64,000 nucleotides of DNA, from the NCBI GenBank assembly GCA_037576195.1, contig CM075101.1, positions 23,250,001 through 23,314,000 of the forward strand, in the 5' to 3' direction. The notes beneath the pieces are model-generated. The model saw only the letters and a program-made list of their open reading frames with translations. It ran no database searches and was not told where the DNA came from. Origin of the DNA: Phytoseiulus persimilis (Eukaryota; Arthropoda; Arachnida; Mesostigmata; Phytoseiidae). The position numbers and the translations under genes were made by a program. Positions within the stretch are counted from its first letter, which is position 1. Each line of letters opens with the position of its first letter. Positions 52,855 through 62,551 of the stretch are shown piece by piece.

Positions 52855-52999
52855 ATCCTTGAGGAACAGCGAATCCGAGTTCTCCCTTCGTACGTTGTAA
52901 TCCGCGGGCCCTGTCGTTATATCGGGTATATTCCGCACTCTTCCAAGGTCCCTCCTGCAGTAAGCTCGAGAAGGCCGCCTGGGAACTGAATCTGTCATT

Positions 53000-53404
53000 T
53001 CACCGCTCATGCTCTTCGAGAATCCTGGATATCAGGGTCGAACCCTGGCGTCTATGATTTTTCATTGAATACAAATTCACAGAACGCCCAATGTCATCGC
53101 ATATCTCTTCTCGATCGTACTTGTTCTGCATTGAATGCGCGAACAACCAGATCACCGCTCCATAAATAGACGTCCTCTGCATGAGATCGCGTTTGGTGGG
53201 GTTGAACACTCCTCTCCAGTCATTCTCGTCCGGAAGAGAGCAGAGAACAGACATTTGCCGGAGCCCGCTCATTCTCTTAGCCACTACGCCTTCGATGCTC
53301 TTTCCTAGAGGCGAGAAAAAAACGCCGATTTCAAAGAAATTGTGGATATCTCGATTCGAACTGCGCTCCTCCGTTTGCTCCTCCTGGAGAATTCTCACGC
53401 TCAT
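53000..53404 (-). CDS. Unassigned open frame, 134 codons
   Basis: It starts at a true ATG and has a normal stop, with no intron signal needed. The predicted protein is mixed hydrophilic with a short hydrophobic stretch (YGAVIWLFAH) in the middle, too short to be a confident membrane helix. I do not recognise a family. It would be convergent with mL50. Open frames this long occur by chance in this window, so this is only a candidate. Confidence 0.22.
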   Translation of the reverse strand: MSVRILQEEQTEERSSNRDIHNFFEIGVFFSPLGKSIEGVVAKRMSGLRQMSVLCSLPDENDWRGVFNPTKRDLMQRTSIYGAVIWLFAHSMQNKYDREEICDDIGRSVNLYSMKNHRRQGSTLISRILEEHER

Positions 53405-54089
53405 GAACTGTTTCTGTTTGAGGAAGGGTGGAAGGCGGACGGGTACCAGTTACCCGAAACCCGAATCCCAGTTACCCAAATCCTAACTATCCTCTCTCAC
53501 CGCTAAATCCTCATGCGCTTAAGCTCAATGTCCGATTCGCGCGCCGACTGAACTTCGGAAGTTCGAGTCAGCCAGTACTGCCTCTCCCTCGAGAATGACG
53601 TTATCCTAGAGTTCTAGTCTCCTATCCCGATTGAAGTTCTCAATATTTCTACTACGACTCCGAAAGTCGTCCTCCACAGTGAAGTGTCGTTTTTATTGTT
53701 CTCATCTTGATACGTTTTTGTTAATTAACCAAGCCTCATCCAGCCGATGGGGTATAGGAAATCTGTACCCAATCGAGGCGGATGGATGCATTTTTAAAGG
53801 GACCTCGATCGCTGGGCTGGCGGCGCGTTCGCTGGCCGAGCGCACTGACGTTGCTAGGAGATGGCGATAGATTCGAACGTGAGTCGGACGCCAAACAGCT
53901 TAGTGAAAACGGAATATTCGGGGCTGAGAGTCTATATAATACAGTGAGAAAATCATTTAGGTATGAACTGCTCTTGAGCAGCCTCGAGTGTTATTCTGTC
54001 AGGCGTGGTGGGCCAATGGGGCCCAAGCCATCATCGAGGGCGATGAGGAGTGTGGAAATAGGGAGACTCTCACAATGTAATTTCAGGCA

Positions 54090-54419
54090 ATGATATTTTC
54101 GAGACAGGAAGTACTGCCGAAAGTGGAAAATCGAGTGCTCATCAGGAGATGGGTGATGGAACGAATTCGAAGAAAGTTCCAAGGACGGGAAGACTTCGAC
54201 AATGTGAGAGTGGTCGATGGACCGGGTTGCGGGTCCGCAAAGATTGTGAGCTTGCCGAAGTTGGGCATTGTTTTCGCCTCCCAGAACCAACCGCTGTCTG
54301 TAAATCGAGGAAGGATGCGTCGTTACGGCGGCCTCGGTCGAGAATGCCTGAATTTTCCCCAGAAGAACCTGTCCGGCTGTGATTTCGTCGCTCACCGTCT
54401 GTGCCAGAATATTGAATAA
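54090..54419 (+). CDS. Unassigned open frame, 109 codons, ending in a poly(A) signal
   Basis: The frame is basic and contains no known domain. Its TAA stop overlaps an AATAAA (54415-54420), which would suit a terminal exon. Against this, another plus-strand frame and the minus strand (54395-53991) are open over the same bases, so coding by any one of them is unproven. Confidence 0.2.
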   Translation: MIFSRQEVLPKVENRVLIRRWVMERIRRKFQGREDFDNVRVVDGPGCGSAKIVSLPKLGIVFASQNQPLSVNRGRMRRYGGLGRECLNFPQKNLSGCDFVAHRLCQNIE

Positions 54420-54782
54420 ACTTCATCATCTCTGTGCGAGATTCCTGAGGATCTTTGTTTTTTCAACGAGCACTCGGTTGATTTTCTACTCATCGCAATG
54501 TTGTCGAGCAACACTGCGTTCCGCGTTCTTAGCAGTGTGATGTTTTGTATCTCTGTTATGTATCATCGTTCGAGAAAGCCCTTCAGTCAGAGCTTGCCTC
54601 TATGGAGCTGAAATTTCCTTCCGTGGAAGCTTGACAGGGGTGCCAAATAAGGGAGAATGCGGTGCCGAACTCGCATTTCCTCCCGAGAGAACGGGCCAAA
54701 GGAATGAGTCGGGAATGTCGAGTTGTCGAGGACGTCTCGCGTAGTTCAAGGGGAAAACATATCGGGAAAGTATTCTGGAGAG

Positions 54783-56228
54783 CTCAGAAGAGTCGATCAC
54801 GATTATAACATAAAATGGAAGCCCGATTCAGACGTCTTAGTTCCAGGAAAATAGTTGCAGCTTGAAATCTTGAGTCTCCACGGCTTTTCAGGCTTTAAAG
54901 GGCGAGGGTGGTGAGGGAGGCGGGAAACGGTAACCGTTGGTTAGAGCGCGCAAAAGGCTTCGCCTCGCTTGCGGACGGCAAAGGCGACAGTGTTCCTCAG
55001 TGGATTTTCAGAGCACACGCGTACGTCCCCGTGTTTATTGCGTACAGCATGGAGTGCCTTTTTTCCGTTTCCATGTTGGATGCAAGAAACACAGGGGGCG
55101 TGTGTTCGACAAGTGTGACCCTGTGTTCTCAAGTGTATCGAAGTGTTCCAGGAAAATTCAGACTTTTTCAAGCGGTTTTCCCGTGATTTGTGCTGCTGCG
55201 AGTGCTGGACCAAAGTGTTGGCCGAGTTGTGTGCAGTTCCCGTGCGGGACAGAGACTCTTCGGAGCGTGTGTTCAGCGAATAGCGAGAAGTTCTTCCGTT
55301 CATTTCGATAGATAGTAAGGGCCCCAAGCCTAAAAAAATAACACCAAAACAAAGATGAACACCAAATGCGAAAAAAATCAGTCTCATAATGCACGCCATT
55401 GCACGCCATAATCACTGTCTGTGCGAGTGTTACGAGGGGTTATTTCCCTTTGTTGACGTGAAAACGTCGTTCCCTGTGGCTTTGGTACACTCTGCTAGTA
55501 CTTCGTCATTTATGTAACGGAATTTGAGGCTCCGATTCGTCCTCAAACTCCGTTCGTGAGGCACCGAAAACCTTTTGATTGTTCTGAAAGGGTCACAAAT
55601 TTACGGGAGAAGCCCTCTTTCGATTCCGACATTCTCTCGAGCAATTTAAGATGGAGTTCGAGACCCATTTGTGCACCCCCTCGGGAACCTTGGGAATCAG
55701 CATGAATAAGCGTTTTTCTCGGTTGCCGAGAAACGCAGCGGAATCAATTGTGCACGGAACTGGACGCCCACATGAGCTCCTCTCGAACCGCCCCCCCATT
55801 TCTCTGGCAGGTTGTTCAATCTATCATTTATACCTCAAAAAGGGGCCGAATTCAGGGATTGGATCGGATAAATTGGATACAATCGGCGTGTCAGACGGTG
55901 TGCTGTGAATTTCTACCAAGTGTCTTAGTCTCAAGACGTGGATTCATATCGGACAAACTGAAACCTAATTGATGAGTCGGAAAAAAAATAAATCTCGACG
56001 CTATCTGAACCATGAAGCTTGCTGTCTGAACATACGATAGCTGATCCAACAACGAGGTTTCTGCTCGAACAGTGGGAAGTGGGGAGCTATTGGTCTTGTG
56101 CTAGAGATCTCAGAGTCTCGGTTAGGAAATTTTGCACTCCCTCCCCGCATCAGAATGGCTCGCCCGAAAACCAAAAATAGAGCTCAGGCCAAGCGGAGAG
56201 CTGAAAGCTTGTCAAGACTACGGAAAAG
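54783..56228 (+). repeat. Direct repeat, copy 1 (Helentron-like 5' part)
   Basis: This 1.45 kb sequence recurs at 62552-64000. The only differences I see are three single-base homopolymer changes: A4 against A5 at 54848, C2 against C3 at 54878, and T3 against T4 at 55034. Copy 1 continues past 56228 into the element body, while copy 2 is cut by the window end. It contains an untranslated-looking leader with the palindrome AACGGTAACCGTT, two short overlapping open frames at 55651-55972 and the start of the ORF described at 56155. Confidence 0.95.
55651..55972 (+). other. Two overlapping short open frames in the repeat leader
   Basis: Frames of 85 codons (55651-55908) and 74 codons (55748-55972) overlap on the plus strand. 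Both recur identically in copy 2. Neither matches a family I know. They may be chance frames or remnants of an accessory ORF of the element. Confidence 0.2.
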
Positions 56229-56910
56229 ACCCAGAACGACTGCTGAAAGAGTGCAAGTCTTCCGGGAACGCCGTCGGGACGGTTCAGGTGAGGTGACGGC
56301 TTGTAAGTTCTCACCTCCAACGAGCACACGGATTCAGGTAGGCGACATGAATGATAGTCTTCCGTCAGCATCGACGAGTGCTCACAAGGATTGTCCTGAA
56401 TTGATTCAAAGCTCTCAGTACAGTCAATCATGGAAACGCGCTGTACATTGGTTCGAACAGGCCTTCACAGGGAACGAAAGCATTTAGATCGACAATCACT
56501 GCCGGGGGAACGCGTTCATGCAGGTGATCTCACGATTACAAGAGTCATTCTCCCTTACCATCGCAAGTTGATTCTTGTCGCAATTTACGCGCATCAACAA
56601 ATACGCTATCAAGATTTGGAGAGTTTCATCAAAAAATCATTGCGTCATCTTGGGAACCTGCATCCGAATGGAGATCTCGAGACCCCGATGGCGATCATGC
56701 AACACAACCCAAGTTGATCGCAAAATACTAGAGAACTTTCTAGGACAGCATTTCGCTCTGAAACTCGGCAATGATGCCGACGAGAGAACTAAACTCGGCG
56801 GCACCTGTATGGACTTGACACTCTCAAGAGGCCTGGATTCCACGTGTAAGTCTTATGTATCTTATTTCTCTTATCATCGCCCGGTCTTCACTAAGATAAG
56901 ACTAGATTAA
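56155..56910 (+). pseudogene. Helentron-like RepHel/endonuclease protein with the central part deleted
   Basis: The frame starts MARPKTKNRAQAKRRAE, an Arg/Lys-rich N-terminus of the kind found in animal Helitron/Helentron proteins. At 56430-56475 it reaches FEQAFTGNE, which resembles the segment just before the conserved cysteine-rich motif of these proteins. From about 56490 the sequence instead matches the C-terminal apurinic-like endonuclease: GDLTITRVILPYHRKLILVAIY, then in a shifted frame LGGTCMDLTLSRGL and YVSYFSYHRP near the end. The whole Rep (HUH) and helicase core is missing, and at least one frameshift separates the two endonuclease halves. The identification rests on remembered family patterns. 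It could not transpose on its own. Confidence 0.6.
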
Positions 56911-57167
56911 CTCCCGGAGACGGAAGTGAGTTCGTGATCAGAGCAAACTATCAGTAATGAAGAGAAAATGAAACCAGCTTAAAAGCATATCCCAAAACTG
57001 CATAAAACAGCGCACAAAAAAAAACTCTTCATTCCCGTTCTACAAACGATTAGTCAGTCCCGTGGCGGTGGTTGGCCCGTGGTGTACTCACTCTGGTATT
57101 GGAAGCACCACGCAAGTGAGTCAACCCTCAGCTCGCGAGCTTGCAGCCGTTCGCGATTCCGTAAAAA

Positions 57168-58230
57168 GACCAAAATCCTCGACCAAGATCAAATGAGGAA
57201 CATCTCTTCGTTATCTCGCTCAAAGAGAATGCTTGGTGAAGCTCGCTCAGAAAATAAAGCCGCATCGAGAATCCGGTGAGAAAACGAGAAGAAATGGCGG
57301 CGCCGGCCGGTGAAACCCTTCTTCTCTTTGACCACACGAGGCAGCCGTCCGGATTTCTCCCTTGTGACCCCCGCTGCGGTGCACACGGTTCATTTGTAGG
57401 GCCTGTCGCCGAAACTAGGTATGCACGCATCTGATCGCTCGACATGGGTCTTCTATCAGAACATCAGAGGCATCATCCGTGACACTCTCGGAAGAATAAT
57501 TCAATACATTTCAAGCAATACCGAAACTCCCCGCGTAACGAGGTTGGACATTCGGAGACTGCTACTTCCGAGCTCCGCCACCGCGAGTGAGAGCGAGAGA
57601 ATGTTAGCGTCGAATGTGATGCTACCACGTCTTAATGTTGCCGTGTGCGTCGCTTGAGAAACGCTGCACACCAGGTTCGAGGAATAGTTGAAGAGCGTCT
57701 CGTGGTGCGTGGTTACGGAGAAATTTGCTCATCTTCCCGGTCTTTTTTGATTAGGTGACTTCCCAAAAGTCGGTGCGTGGCGACCCAGTGAGCTCAAGCT
57801 TGCCAGGACCGATCCAACGAACAGCGATATCGATGGGGTAGGTTCCCGACAGAAACGACAACGCTCGCAACCCGGACGTGTAAGGGAATGTTCGGCAAGC
57901 GGTCGGAGCAACTCCGTGAGGGGACTCAATTCGTGAGGGGAGCGTCGTTACCCGAGTCAGGACGACCTCGGGCACCGCAGCGCGCAGGAGCGCAAAGATA
58001 GACGCCTCGGTCGGAGCCGAAGTCAAGGCGGTGGGAGAGCCGGCGCCGCACGAAGGAACACGGCCGTCAAGTTAGCCCGGGGGCGGTGAAGCCGGCATCT
58101 CCAACGTCAGGAAGGCACAGTTCCTGGATCAAGACCAAACGAGGATCAACTCTTCGTTATCTCGCTCGGGGGAGATTCTCGATCAAACTTGCCTACAAAA
58201 AGAGCCGCATTAGGAATGGAAGGAAGCGAA
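57168..58230 (+). repeat. Degenerate internal repeat about 940 bp apart
   Basis: 57178-57290 and 58118-58230 share an alignable core, including CTCTTCGTTATCTCGCTC in both, followed by a weaker match around GAGCCGCAT. Identity falls off outside the core. It suggests an old partial duplication inside the element. The rest of 56911-58640 contains no coding segment I recognise. Confidence 0.55.
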
Positions 58231-58639
58231 AGTCTACACCTCACTCCATGACTTGGATCACCGAAGGCTGAGGCGTAATCTTCTTATACAAAACAAGCAC
58301 GGGAAACCCGTTCCTGGGAAAAAAATTAGCATACCGGAAGATAACCTTTAAAAGGAAAACTCTTGCGTTGTGGGTGAGATCAGACAACGAAACTCTGACC
58401 TGCTCGTTTAACCGCTTGCTGTCAAAATGCCCAAAACCGAAGACAACTCCTCTGGGAAACGAAGAAGCGGTGAGTAAATTCTCGACTCGAATATCATACT
58501 GCCTCATCCAGATCGAATAACGGGAAGACCGCGCAATTTTTCTGGGCCTGAAATAGGTAGCGATTCATTCCAACAGATAGCGATCACGCCGATAAACCCT
58601 CCAAGAAAACCCAGGAGAAAATCATTGATATCAATTTGA

Positions 58640-59446
58640 GCAAGACCTATCAACGGCCGAGTGAAATCCAAGAGCCCTCTGCGCACCTTCAAAAAAGCCA
58701 ATGGGGAGAGCCAACTGTTCAGCTTCATAATCAGCGACGAGACGGCAGAAATCACTGTACTCGTGACTGACAAGACAGCGAACGAGCTATTCGACAAAAT
58801 TACAGTAGGACTGTGTTACCGATTTGTCTTGTACAAGACTAGACCACGGAACGCCCAGTACAAGCAAACAGAACATCCATGTGAACTAGAGTTGACGAAG
58901 GCAGGCACTCCTCAATCATTTATCAATCACCAGCCAATACAGGGATCTGGGGACAATTCAATAGCTGAATCAACCCATAAATTCCAGATCACTCGAATCG
59001 AAGAAATCGCTGGACATGAATTACCTCACCTAAAGTTCAACAAACGGACTTTGGAAGAACTCTTATCATTGGAGTCGGACAAAGCAGTGGACGTTGTGGC
59101 CATCGTACACGAAGTCCAGCCACCACAAGACGTCACTTGTCAGGGGAAGCTCAAACGTCGACAGACGATTCGTGTCGTCGACGACAGTAAACGCATTGCC
59201 ACACTGACTCTCTGGGGGGCCCACACAGGCAAATTTGACGTCAAGGAAGGCGAACCCGTTGTCCTGAGTAACGTAGAAACACGCGACTACCTTGGTAAAC
59301 GGACTCTGACTTCGACTCATGCAACGGTTACCGACACAGAGAATCTATCCGCCCAAGAAGTACGCCTAGAAGCTTGGTGGGCCACCGAAGGGCCCGAGGA
59401 AGACTTCACTGAATTGCAGCTGAGATATGATTCCCACCAGGATTAA
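58640..59446 (+). CDS. RPA70-like single-strand DNA-binding protein, transposon-borne, truncated
   Basis: Two OB folds of replication protein A large-subunit type are visible. The first is marked by GRVKSKSPLRTF, then LFSFIISDETAEITV and a GLCYRFV strand, as in DBD-A. The second (from about KFQITRIEEI to LSNVETRDY) resembles DBD-B. The DBD-C zinc finger and the N-terminal protein-interaction domain of cellular RPA70 are absent. No ATG is in frame at the start: a TGA lies just upstream, and the preceding bases in another frame look like the missing strand, so an intron or frameshift lies near 58640. RPA-like ORFs are known cargo of Helitrons, which fits the neighbouring Helentron-like fragment. 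The 1.2 kb after it (59447-60640) is AT-rich, then unassigned. Confidence 0.7.
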   Translation, partial: ARPINGRVKSKSPLRTFKKANGESQLFSFIISDETAEITVLVTDKTANELFDKITVGLCYRFVLYKTRPRNAQYKQTEHPCELELTKAGTPQSFINHQPIQGSGDNSIAESTHKFQITRIEEIAGHELPHLKFNKRTLEELLSLESDKAVDVVAIVHEVQPPQDVTCQGKLKRRQTIRVVDDSKRIATLTLWGAHTGKFDVKEGEPVVLSNVETRDYLGKRTLTSTHATVTDTENLSAQEVRLEAWWATEGPEEDFTELQLRYDSHQD

Positions 59447-60173
59447 AAGAAAATAATTATTCCTTGGATGCTCCGAGCTCTCATTCCATGAACAAATCAA
59501 ACGACAGATAACAGCAACAATGACTATTTCGTAACTCGCCTGACCGAAGACACCACAGCCGCAAATACTCTGCGTTTTCACGCCAAACCAGCGGTAGTAT
59601 GTAATACTACCGACCCGGATTTTTTTTCCTTCATCGACTTACTGGAGAAAAAAACAACAAAAAAAAACAGAAAAATACCCGTACATACTCCATAGTTTTC
59701 TACATACAATACTCCCTCAAATAACCCAAGTGTCCTTGAGTGTGATAAAGAGTGTTAACTTCCTCCTCCTTTCCTTCCGAGCAAAATTTCAGAGAGCCGA
59801 GATGGACAGAATTAGGGAATTTTTCGTTGCCAGCGCTGGGAGTCCTGTATGCGCGTCCCGTTTGGTACGATCCCCGGCGCCGCTACTTCACTGCTCACGC
59901 AACGGGAAGCGGATAGGAATTCGTTTTCCACACGAGGACGGTAACTTCGTGCGGACAATCATTGTCTTGAGGTGCAAACTTTCCGACGGTGAGTCGACCC
60001 TTGACCTGATAGCAGTAGTGTCTCACGGCATGTATCCCAGAGGTGTTATATTGTAAGACCCTTTCCTAAGTGAATCATGTCGCTGCTGCCAATAACACTG
60101 AAATTACCTCCCAAGACCCGTCCTGTTGCTCCGCCACCGCAAGGATTTCACAAAAGATGGACGCCTTCTGAGG

Positions 60174-60186
60174 CCCCCCCCCCCCC
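60174..60186. repeat. Poly-C tract of 13
   Basis: An uninterrupted run of 13 C lies in otherwise mixed sequence. Such tracts are length-variable and prone to miscalling. Confidence 0.9.
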
Positions 60187-60639
60187 GGCGAGCCCACTGC
60201 ATCTTCCAGAGCTCGGGGGCCACGGACGCCGTGTGTCAGCCGTCCTGAAGGGGACGTGAAGACCGCCATTGCGGAGGCAATCGACGTCGAATCCGAGCCA
60301 ACCAGCTGTTTGGAAGCCCGGCGGAGCGTTTCCGGTCGAAAGTCGAAATGCAAAACCATCCCGCCACATGCCAGCGTACGTACTTTTTCCGCAACCATGC
60401 AGCTGGTCGTGAAGCCTAAAGCAGTGTTCTTCTTTACAGGAGCTACACCACTTCATCAGCGGTAACGTCGTGGAGGAGTACACGCAGACCGAAGATGGAG
60501 AGCGCGACTGAGTATTCGCTGTGCGCGCGCACGGACAGTGTGATACTCACAACCCGGAACTTCTGGCTCTGCCTTCCCCGGGCAACCATGGTTCACAAGC
60601 GGACGCGACCCTATAAGGTGGTTGAGCGTCCAGCTATTC

Positions 60640-61340
60640 ACGATTCATGGCAACTGGGATGGCCACGTAAGATATTCCGATTGAATCGATCCTTCTGAAG
60701 ATTTTCCCTCGATGCCATGCCTCCCTGTGATTTACATGTCTGCCGCAGATCGGGATGGTGGCTTCCGCGCTGATGACGTTGAAGACAACAGAGACGTACC
60801 AGGAGGTCTTCCAGTGCCTGAGGAAAGAAATACCCCACTGGAGCATCGCCTTCTACATGGGGGGCTTCAACAGCGCAATGCGGTCCGCCCGTGCGGTCAG
60901 AGTTTCCCGACGTTTTCGCATCTATGGGTGTTTCTTTCACTATGCCCAAAACCTGGTAAAGCATGCGGGCAGGGTAGCTTGGGGCTGGCGAGATACGGGA
61001 CAAAGCGGATCTCGCATGCGGAAACTTATCGTTGACAGCTCTTTCGCTTCTTCTCCCACCGGGAGAATCGAACCAGCATTCCACTTCTCTTCTGCACGAG
61101 CGATGGAAAATGAATGTAGATACGCGTTTTGTGCGCCTATTGACTTTCATGAGGGTCCTTCTGGTTTGACCAATCCGGCCGGATGTTTTCTTTCTTTTCT
61201 CTGTTACGGATCACCGTGTGGAGCGCGAACAAAAAACGCGGTGGAGTCCGCATAATGCAGCGTTGTTGCGGAGAGTCAACTTAAAAAAACATGGCCCTAT
61301 CTGGGATCTCATTGGTGAGTTCCCATTCGCCCCCTTTGGT
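60640..61340 (+). pseudogene. MULE (Mutator-like) transposase relic
   Basis: Fragments in several frames match the MULE transposase core: IHGNWDGHV at about 60635-60665, TTETYQEVFQCLRKEIPHW at 60785-60845, IYGCFFHYAQNLVKH at 60920-60966, and HNAALLRRVNLKKHGPIWDLIG at 61250-61315. The segment that should read like DFExA in the catalytic core is GGFNSA here, so the catalytic Asp appears lost. Frameshifts separate the fragments. It is a dead copy. Its ends were not found. Confidence 0.7.
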
Positions 61341-61439
61341 TTCAATAGGAATGGAATGCTTTCTGTTGAGTATCAGACTTCAGTCAAAAAGTTCGTCGGC
61401 TTTTCTACCCGATTTTGAGGAGCCAAATCTCTGCAGACA

Positions 61440-62490
61440 ACAATATTTTTTATTCAATTATATATTGACCGTTTTGTTGGATGACCTTCGCCCATCGCTC
61501 TGGTAAATCCATGATTCCATTCTCCCAGAACTTTTTCTCTTTATTATCAAAATATCGATGGAGGTGATTTTTAATATCCTCCAAAGATTCAAATGTGGCG
61601 CCGTCAAGAGAGTTCTGCAGAGACCTGAACAAGTGATAATCTGATGGTGCGAGGTCGGGACTATAGGCTGGGTGCGGTAGCACATCCCAATCAAACTCCG
61701 CCAATTTCTGCCGGGAAGCCAAACTTTTGTGTGGTCTCGCATTATCATGTTGAAAAACCACGCCCCACCTGTTTGCCAAACCTGGGCGCTTGGATGCAAC
61801 TGCGGTCTTCAAATCTTCAAGTTGTCTGCAGTAGACTTCGGAGTTGATAGTCTGATCCATCGGGAGCAGCTCAAAAAACACTACGCCTTTGCAGTCCCAC
61901 CAGCAGCTCAGCATGACCTTTTTTTGATGAAGTTCTGGTCTGGGGATAGCTGCTGCCTGAGAACCTTTGCGGACCCAGCTTCTTCTCTGTGTTGCGTTTC
62001 TGTAGAGTATCCATTTTTCATCGCCGGTTATCAATCTCCTCAGAAACGATTCCTTGTGGTTCTTCCGGAGTAGTAGGTGACAGGTATCAACGCGTCGTTC
62101 AAGCTGCCTATCAGTGAGGTCGTGAGGTAGCCAGATATTCCGCTTGCTTGAGAAACCTGCTTGATGCAGGCGGTTCCAAACGGTTCCGTGAGAGACTCCC
62201 GTCACATCTTCAATTTCTTTCATGGTCAGGCTGGATTCGAAGTAACCAAGCTAATGATTTCGTCCGTCTCCACAACTTGAGGTCGTCCTGATCTCGGCTC
62301 ATCTTCAAGATTGAAGTTTCCAGCTTCGAAACGGGCGAATCGCTTTTCGACCGTGGATTTGTGTAGTGCGTTTTCGCCGTAAACTGCGCATATCTTCCGC
62401 GTTGTCTGCGCTGCACTTAAGCCTTCGCGGTAGGAGAACAACATGATGTGTCGAAAATGCTCTTTTTTTTTTCCTCCATTTCAAATAGCT
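61440..62490 (-). mobile_element. Mariner element (DD34D), ends not resolved
   Basis: The transposase gene almost fills this segment. An AATAAA follows its stop on the minus strand (within 61440-61455). I could not match terminal inverted repeats or a TA duplication by eye: the sequence right of 62490 runs into the second direct repeat within about 60 bp, and the left flank is MULE-derived. The interval is therefore a minimum estimate. Confidence 0.7.
61450..62479 (-). pseudogene. Mariner transposase, DD34D, two single-base frame breaks
   Basis: Reading from an ATG at 62479, an A-rich stretch (10 A) puts the start out of frame with EHFRHIMLFSYREG, so the frame currently opens at the ATG at 62444. 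The HTH region, with the linker motif DEPRSGRP, follows. At about 62226 a second one-base break separates this from the catalytic domain (62223-61450). That domain keeps GDEKWILY, HDNARPHKS and SPDLAPSDYHLF. I count 34 residues between the second and third Asp, the signature of true mariners. All three catalytic Asp are intact and the C-terminus is complete, so the gene is nearly whole. Confidence 0.88.
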
Positions 62491-62551
62491 GCTGATTCCA
62501 CAAAGTATACGATATAAGTTGGGAGCGGTGTATCCGCGCGCAGCCGAGAGT

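Larger units (their letters stand above)
52775..54782. other. Intergenic region between mL50 and the transposon nest
   Basis: Apart from the mL50 poly(A) signal and two unassigned open frames, nothing is recognisable. The region ends where the direct repeat begins, at about 54783. Confidence 0.5.
54783..62551 (+). mobile_element. Composite transposon nest, Helentron-like unit
   Basis: This 7.77 kb stretch lies between the starts of the two direct repeats. In order it holds a 1.4 kb leader, a deleted Helentron-type protein (56155-56910), about 1.7 kb without clear coding, an RPA70-like ORF (58640-59446), a MULE transposase relic (60640-61340) and a mariner (about 61440-62490). Tandem copies are known for Helentrons, which would explain a second start at 62552. 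No reverse transcriptase, integrase or gag is visible, so the repeats are not ordinary retroviral-type LTRs. The outer borders of each nested element are not resolved. Confidence 0.55.

Noticed and set aside
53024..53046. Second B-box-like word (GGTCGAACCCTGG)
   Set aside because: It is part of a short palindrome and has no cloverleaf around it.
53991..54395. 134-codon minus-strand open frame
   Set aside because: Two plus-strand frames are open over the same bases and none shows a family motif, so I could not prefer this one.
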